From an uncultured delta proteobacterium (GTDB taxonomy: Bacteria; Myxococcota_A; Polyangia; Polyangiales; Ga0077539): a stretch of 7,422 nt of DNA. Both the position numbers and the translations under genes were made by a program. The notes beneath the pieces were generated by a model. It was not told the origin of the DNA and did not search any database. It worked only from the letters and a program-made list of their open reading frames with translations. Location of the stretch: positions 1 through 7,422 of the forward strand of contig CAISKJ010000229.1 in assembly GCA_903885885.1 (NCBI GenBank), in the 5' to 3' direction. Positions 6,727 to 7,422 of this stretch are shown here, one piece after another; position 1 is the first letter of the stretch; each line of letters opens with the position of its first letter.

Positions 6727-7128
6727 TCAGCTCTTGAGAATGCTGTTGAGCGTGTTGAAGATGCCCGCCCCGGTGGGGTCGGCGTTGGTCGTAGGGGCGC
6801 GGCCGGCGGCGCGCGCGCGCTTGCGCTCCTCGGCGCCCGCGAAGGCCTCGTGGCAGCGGCTGCACTGCGGGAGGTTGAGCAGCGAAGCGGCATTGCAGAA
6901 CACGCAGTTGCGCGTGAGCGACCCGTTGCACTGCGCGCACAGGGTACGGCCCTGGAGGTTGACGCCCGTGCAGCCCGGGCAGGTGACGCCCGGTGTGGTG
7001 CCCGCGTAGGCGGCGCGGCAGAAGGGGCATGCGGCCAGGCCCGAGACCGGAGCGGCCCCGCAGGTCTGGCAGTCGTGATCACATCCGTGTTGATGCCCCG
7101 CCGAGGGGCGATCGCTGTCGTGCGCCAT
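6727..7128 (-). CDS. Small zinc-ribbon protein with six CxxC pairs
   Basis: This 133-residue hydrophilic protein has a His- and Cys-containing N-terminus (HQHGCDHDCQTC) and six CxxC knuckles: Cys20/23, 34/37, 50/53, 64/67, 75/78 and 89/92. These would make about three zinc ribbons in tandem, resembling double-zinc-ribbon families. A basic stretch (ERKRARAAGR, 101-110) and a short hydrophobic end (GIFNTLNSILKS) follow. There is no signal peptide, membrane segment or catalytic motif, so it is probably a cytoplasmic adaptor or nucleic-acid- or protein-binding factor. The start is uncertain: ATG at 7128 is chosen because hydrophilic sequence begins there, but ATG at 7140 is in frame and equally lacks a Shine-Dalgarno. 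The stop is 154 bp upstream of the PARP start on the same strand, so a functional link is possible but rests only on proximity. I do not recognise a named family member. Confidence 0.75.
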   Translation of the reverse strand: MAHDSDRPSAGHQHGCDHDCQTCGAAPVSGLAACPFCRAAYAGTTPGVTCPGCTGVNLQGRTLCAQCNGSLTRNCVFCNAASLLNLPQCSRCHEAFAGAEERKRARAAGRAPTTNADPTGAGIFNTLNSILKS

Positions 7129-7178
7129 GCGCGCGAGCATAGTGCATCGTCGCGGGCGATGGGTACCGGCGCCGCGAA

Positions 7179-7421
7179 CTACTGGCAGAGGCCCGTGAAG
7201 CCGGGGTTGGCGCTGGCGAGCGCCGCGGAGGCCCAGGGGAGGCACTGCGTGTCGCGCGGGCACGTCGAGCCTGCGCGGCAGAAGAGCGAGCACTGGCCGA
7301 GCACGCAGCGCGGGGTGACGCTGGTCGAGGCCGAGCCTGGCGCGCAGTCGGCGTCGGCCTGGCAGTACGTGCGGCAGAGGCCGTAGCCGTTGGGGTTCTT
7401 GAGGCCTGTGTAGTGGCTGCA
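7179..7421 (-). CDS. C-terminal part of a Cys-rich, probably secreted protein (5' end outside the window)
   Basis: An open minus-strand frame enters at the right edge and ends at TAG (7181-7179), giving the last 80 residues of a larger protein. It contains ten cysteines, with spaced patterns such as CRTYC, CVLGQCSLFC and CPRDTQC, and ends in GFTGLCQ. Gly, Ser, Thr and Ala are abundant and Lys is rare. Such segments are typical of disulfide-rich extracellular or outer-surface proteins of myxobacteria, but no signal peptide can be seen because the start is missing. It cannot be assigned a function. Its stop lies 50 bp upstream of the zinc-ribbon ATG at 7128 on the same strand, so it might be the upstream gene of the same transcript. 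Unlike the zinc-ribbon protein, its cysteines are not in repeated CxxC pairs, which argues for disulfides rather than zinc. Confidence 0.7.
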   Translation of the reverse strand, partial: CSHYTGLKNPNGYGLCRTYCQADADCAPGSASTSVTPRCVLGQCSLFCRAGSTCPRDTQCLPWASAALASANPGFTGLCQ

Positions 7422-7422
7422 G

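Noticed and set aside
6573..7082. A 170-residue N-terminal extension of the PARP
   Set aside because: The extension is Arg/Ala/Ser/Pro-rich, overlaps the zinc-ribbon gene in another frame and has no domain. GGAGG sits right before the ATG at 6572.
7129..7293. N-terminal extension of the zinc-ribbon protein to 7293
   Set aside because: The extra residues are Arg/Pro-rich and overlap the C-terminal coding region of the Cys-rich gene in another frame.
6454..7386. Plus-strand open frame across the zinc-ribbon gene
   Set aside because: Ala/Arg-rich shadow; the opposite strand carries six regularly spaced CxxC pairs.
1..7422. CRISPR arrays, tRNA or rRNA genes, insertion sequences
   Set aside because: No regularly spaced direct repeats, no tRNA-like cloverleaf, no transposase motif or terminal inverted repeats were seen on reading.

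Overview
This window is very GC-rich, with tightly packed genes. A bacterial lipoprotein, a Cys-rich (apparently exported) protein end and a large membrane-bound spermidine-synthase-like protein together suggest a deltaproteobacterial or myxobacterial-type genome (Myxococcota, possibly Polyangia). That assignment is an inference from style, not from a marker gene.

Layout from left to right. (i) At 3-776 (+) lies the 3' part of a NodB-type polysaccharide deacetylase, probably cut by the window edge. Its last 16 bases overlap a convergent gene. (ii) At 761-3154 (-) lies a 797-residue multi-pass membrane protein with a central spermidine-synthase-like, SAM-binding Rossmann domain. (iii) A 255-bp divergent intergenic region (3155-3409) follows. 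(iv) At 3410-4222 (+) is a lipoprotein made of about four beta-propeller-like repeats, followed by a hairpin terminator candidate shared with the next, convergent gene. (v) At 4310-7128 (-) three genes are transcribed leftwards: a 133-residue zinc-ribbon protein with six CxxC pairs, a complete WGR-HD-ART poly(ADP-ribose) polymerase of the PARP2/PARP3 architecture, and a macro-domain protein. (vi) At 7179-7421 (-) is the C-terminus of a Cys-rich protein that runs off the right edge.

The notable part is block (v). An ADP-ribose writer (PARP with His-Tyr-Glu triad intact) lies 49 bp upstream of a macro-domain protein that keeps the Asn and Asp, ten residues apart, used by MacroD-type ADP-ribosyl hydrolases. 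Both genes have good Shine-Dalgarno sequences and are probably co-transcribed. The simplest reading is a self-contained ADP-ribosylation cycle: the WGR and HD domains sense DNA damage, the ART domain modifies a target, and the macro protein reads or removes the mark. It could serve DNA repair, stress signalling or phage defence. The zinc-ribbon gene next to it may be a third component, but that rests only on position. The PARP gene is visibly less GC-rich than its surroundings, which fits horizontal acquisition.
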